Part shown: one piece after another, positions 5,914 to 6,654 of the stretch
Layout of the letters: each line of letters begins with the position of its first letter
Position numbering within the stretch: position 1 is the first letter of the stretch
NCBI GenBank assembly: GCA_945862275.1
Contig: CAMAYA010000069.1
Span: forward strand, 1 to 6,654
Direction of reading: 5' to 3'
DNA: 6,654 bases
From: Legionella genomosp. 1
GTDB lineage: Bacteria; Pseudomonadota; Gammaproteobacteria; Legionellales; Legionellaceae
Notes under the pieces: model-generated
Told to the model about the DNA's origin: nothing
Database searches by the model: none
The model's input: only the letters and a program-made list of their open reading frames with translations
Program-made: the position numbers and the translations under genes

Positions 5914-6035
5914 CAGGACTTACGCAAAACCCCAATCTCTTCGTTATAAAATGTTCAATTCGGTCATTTAGCTAATCTAAACTCCCTCATTGAAAATTTT
6001 TTATGCCTCGACCTTGGAATTTTGCGTAAGTCCTG
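5914..6035. mobile_element. MITE-like non-autonomous element with terminal inverted repeats
   Basis: Perfect 16-bp terminal inverted repeats, CAGGACTTACGCAAAA (5914-5929) and its complement (6020-6035), bound a 122-bp AT-rich segment with no coding capacity. Pairing resumes inside each arm at CCAA/TTGG (5932-5935 and 6014-6017) after two mismatches. The element is flanked on both sides by TGAA (5910-5913 and 6036-6039), a likely 4-bp target-site duplication. Together these are the hallmarks of a MITE mobilised in trans by a DDE transposase. I cannot name the parent IS family from the ends alone. The element fills most of the gap between the convergent fur and DUF4332 genes. Its transcript could fold into a long hairpin and affect both 3' ends. 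Confidence 0.85.
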
Positions 6036-6046
6036 TGAAAATTAAA

Positions 6047-6451
6047 TCAACGTTCTACAATGATGGGCAGTATTTTAGCTTGTGCTATCCACGATTCCAC
6101 CTGAGTTTGGTTAGGCATTTGTTTGACTAGATTAGTCTGCTCGTTAATCCGCTGCATAATTTGAAATAATTTTTCGCTATTAAATTGAGCTAACACCTGC
6201 ACGGAGTCGACACTGCAATGCTCCAGCAGCTCTGCATAATCGTCCCCAATACCATGTACCCTTGCCAGATCCGCTTGGGTAATCCATTTAAAAATTAATT
6301 TTGGATTAATGCCGGTTTTCTTTGCTAACTCGTGGCGCTGGTTACGGGTAATGCCTGTAGCTAATAATTGTTGTTGGTCGTCAATACCAATTTGTTGTAG
6401 AAGCTCAGTGAATTTGACACCAATGCTTTCAAGTTGGGATAACTTGCACAT
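6047..6451 (-). CDS. DUF4332-type helix-hairpin-helix protein, unknown function
   Basis: The 134-residue protein carries two similar blocks of the type found in DUF4332 proteins: ESIGVKFTELLQQIGIDDQQQLLATG (8-33) and ARVHGIGDDYAELLEHCSVDSVQVLAQ (63-89). Each has a G-(I/V)-x-x-x-(Y/F)-x-x-x-L pattern followed by a second helix, resembling tandem helix-hairpin-helix units that elsewhere bind DNA. A short charged helical tail follows. There is no signal peptide or membrane segment, so it should be cytoplasmic. Family members have no settled function, and nucleic-acid binding is only an inference from the fold. The ATG at 6451 is supported by GGGAG (complement of 6457-6461) 5 bases upstream. It is monocistronic in appearance and converges on fur, with the MITE between them. 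Confidence 0.88.
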   Translation of the reverse strand: MCKLSQLESIGVKFTELLQQIGIDDQQQLLATGITRNQRHELAKKTGINPKLIFKWITQADLARVHGIGDDYAELLEHCSVDSVQVLAQFNSEKLFQIMQRINEQTNLVKQMPNQTQVESWIAQAKILPIIVER

Positions 6452-6483
6452 ACAGGCTCCCTATTTTGCGACCGCCAATTTAT

Positions 6484-6513
6484 AGTATAGCTGAGGCAGA
6501 AATTTATGGGTAA
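6484..6513 (-). promoter_or_regulatory. Predicted promoter of the DUF4332 gene
   Basis: On the minus strand TATACT (6489-6484, five matches to the -10 consensus) lies 18 bases after TTACCC (6513-6508, three matches to the -35 consensus). The leader to the ATG at 6451 would be about 25 bases. Support is moderate, mainly from the -10 box. Confidence 0.4.
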
Positions 6514-6535
6514 ATTTTGAGCGAATCGCGCAATT

Positions 6536-6654
6536 TTATAGAAGCTGCAATAAATCTTTCAAACTAGATAACAACGAATGAGTTAGTTCTGCAAATGATT
6601 TTTTTTCTTCCATTAGGGCTTGATTGCATTCTACCTCCAGGCCTAAATAATCTT
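6536..6654 (-). CDS. 3' end of an unidentified gene (start beyond right edge)
   Basis: A minus-strand frame enters from the right edge and ends at TAA (6538-6536), giving 38 visible residues that run from DYLGLEVECNQAL to SLKDLLQLL. The composition is that of a real C-terminus: acidic and leucine-rich, predicted to be one or two amphipathic helices. The other two minus frames contain stops in the same stretch. I do not recognise the family. It lies upstream of the DUF4332 gene in the same direction with about 84 bases between, and a separate promoter is predicted in that gap, so the two need not be co-transcribed. Confidence 0.6.
   Translation of the reverse strand, partial: DYLGLEVECNQALMEEKKSFAELTHSLLSSLKDLLQLL
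6545..6557 (+). repeat. 13-bp direct repeat, right copy
   Basis: This second exact copy of CTGCAATAAATCT falls inside the last codons of the partial minus-strand gene (its DLLQ residues). The left copy lies directly after fur at 5898-5910. Confidence 0.45.

Noticed and set aside
1..6654. CRISPR array, tRNA, rRNA, phage or defence genes
   Set aside because: I found no regularly spaced repeats, no cloverleaf or CCA-ended tRNA and no recognisable phage or defence proteins.

Overview
The window looks like chromosomal housekeeping DNA from a Gram-negative bacterium, almost certainly a gammaproteobacterium of moderate GC. It carries lipid A export and synthesis genes (msbA end, lpxK), a diaminopimelate epimerase, two outer-membrane-type lipoproteins (lptM-like, bamE), the ratA-rnfH pair and a fur gene divergent from bamE. 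I cannot fix the order or genus from sequence alone. Almost all bases are accounted for, and no gap exceeds 300 bases.

Layout. (1) 1-2481, plus strand: the C-terminal ATPase half of msbA, lpxK, and a secreted protein that distantly resembles the CrtC/AttH lipocalin-like family. They are joined by TAATG and ATGA stop/start overlaps, so they look like one translationally coupled envelope operon. (2) 2478-3436, minus strand: a 43-codon lptM-type lipoprotein, easy to miss because of its size, overlaps dapF by ATGA. The lysA gene often found between them is absent. dapF and the lipocalin-like gene converge with overlapping stop codons (CTAG at 2478-2481). (3) 3437-3611: an intergenic stretch with a good -10 box for lptM-dapF and a REP-like palindrome. 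(4) 3612-5027, plus strand: a phospholipase/carboxylesterase-family hydrolase, ratA and rnfH, again coupled by overlaps. (5) 5028-5080: a hairpin plus T-run that terminates bamE. (6) 5081-5897: bamE (minus) and fur (plus), divergent, with overlapping promoters in an 88-base gap. (7) 5898-6046: a 122-bp MITE-like element with 16-bp perfect terminal inverted repeats and a TGAA target duplication, inserted just after fur. (8) 6047-6654, minus strand: a small DUF4332-type helix-hairpin-helix protein and the last 38 codons of an unidentified gene.

How the genes work together: msbA and lpxK finish and flip lipid A. LptM and BamE serve assembly of outer-membrane machinery (the LPS translocon and the beta-barrel machine). 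DapF feeds meso-diaminopimelate to peptidoglycan and lysine synthesis. Much of the window is therefore envelope biogenesis, with an iron regulator and a ribosome-associated factor alongside. I saw no defence system, phage, CRISPR array, rRNA or tRNA. The less ordinary items are the MITE, the hidden lptM gene, the non-canonical BamE lipobox, the lipocalin-like gene coupled to lpxK, and a 13-bp direct repeat bracketing the MITE plus the DUF4332 gene.
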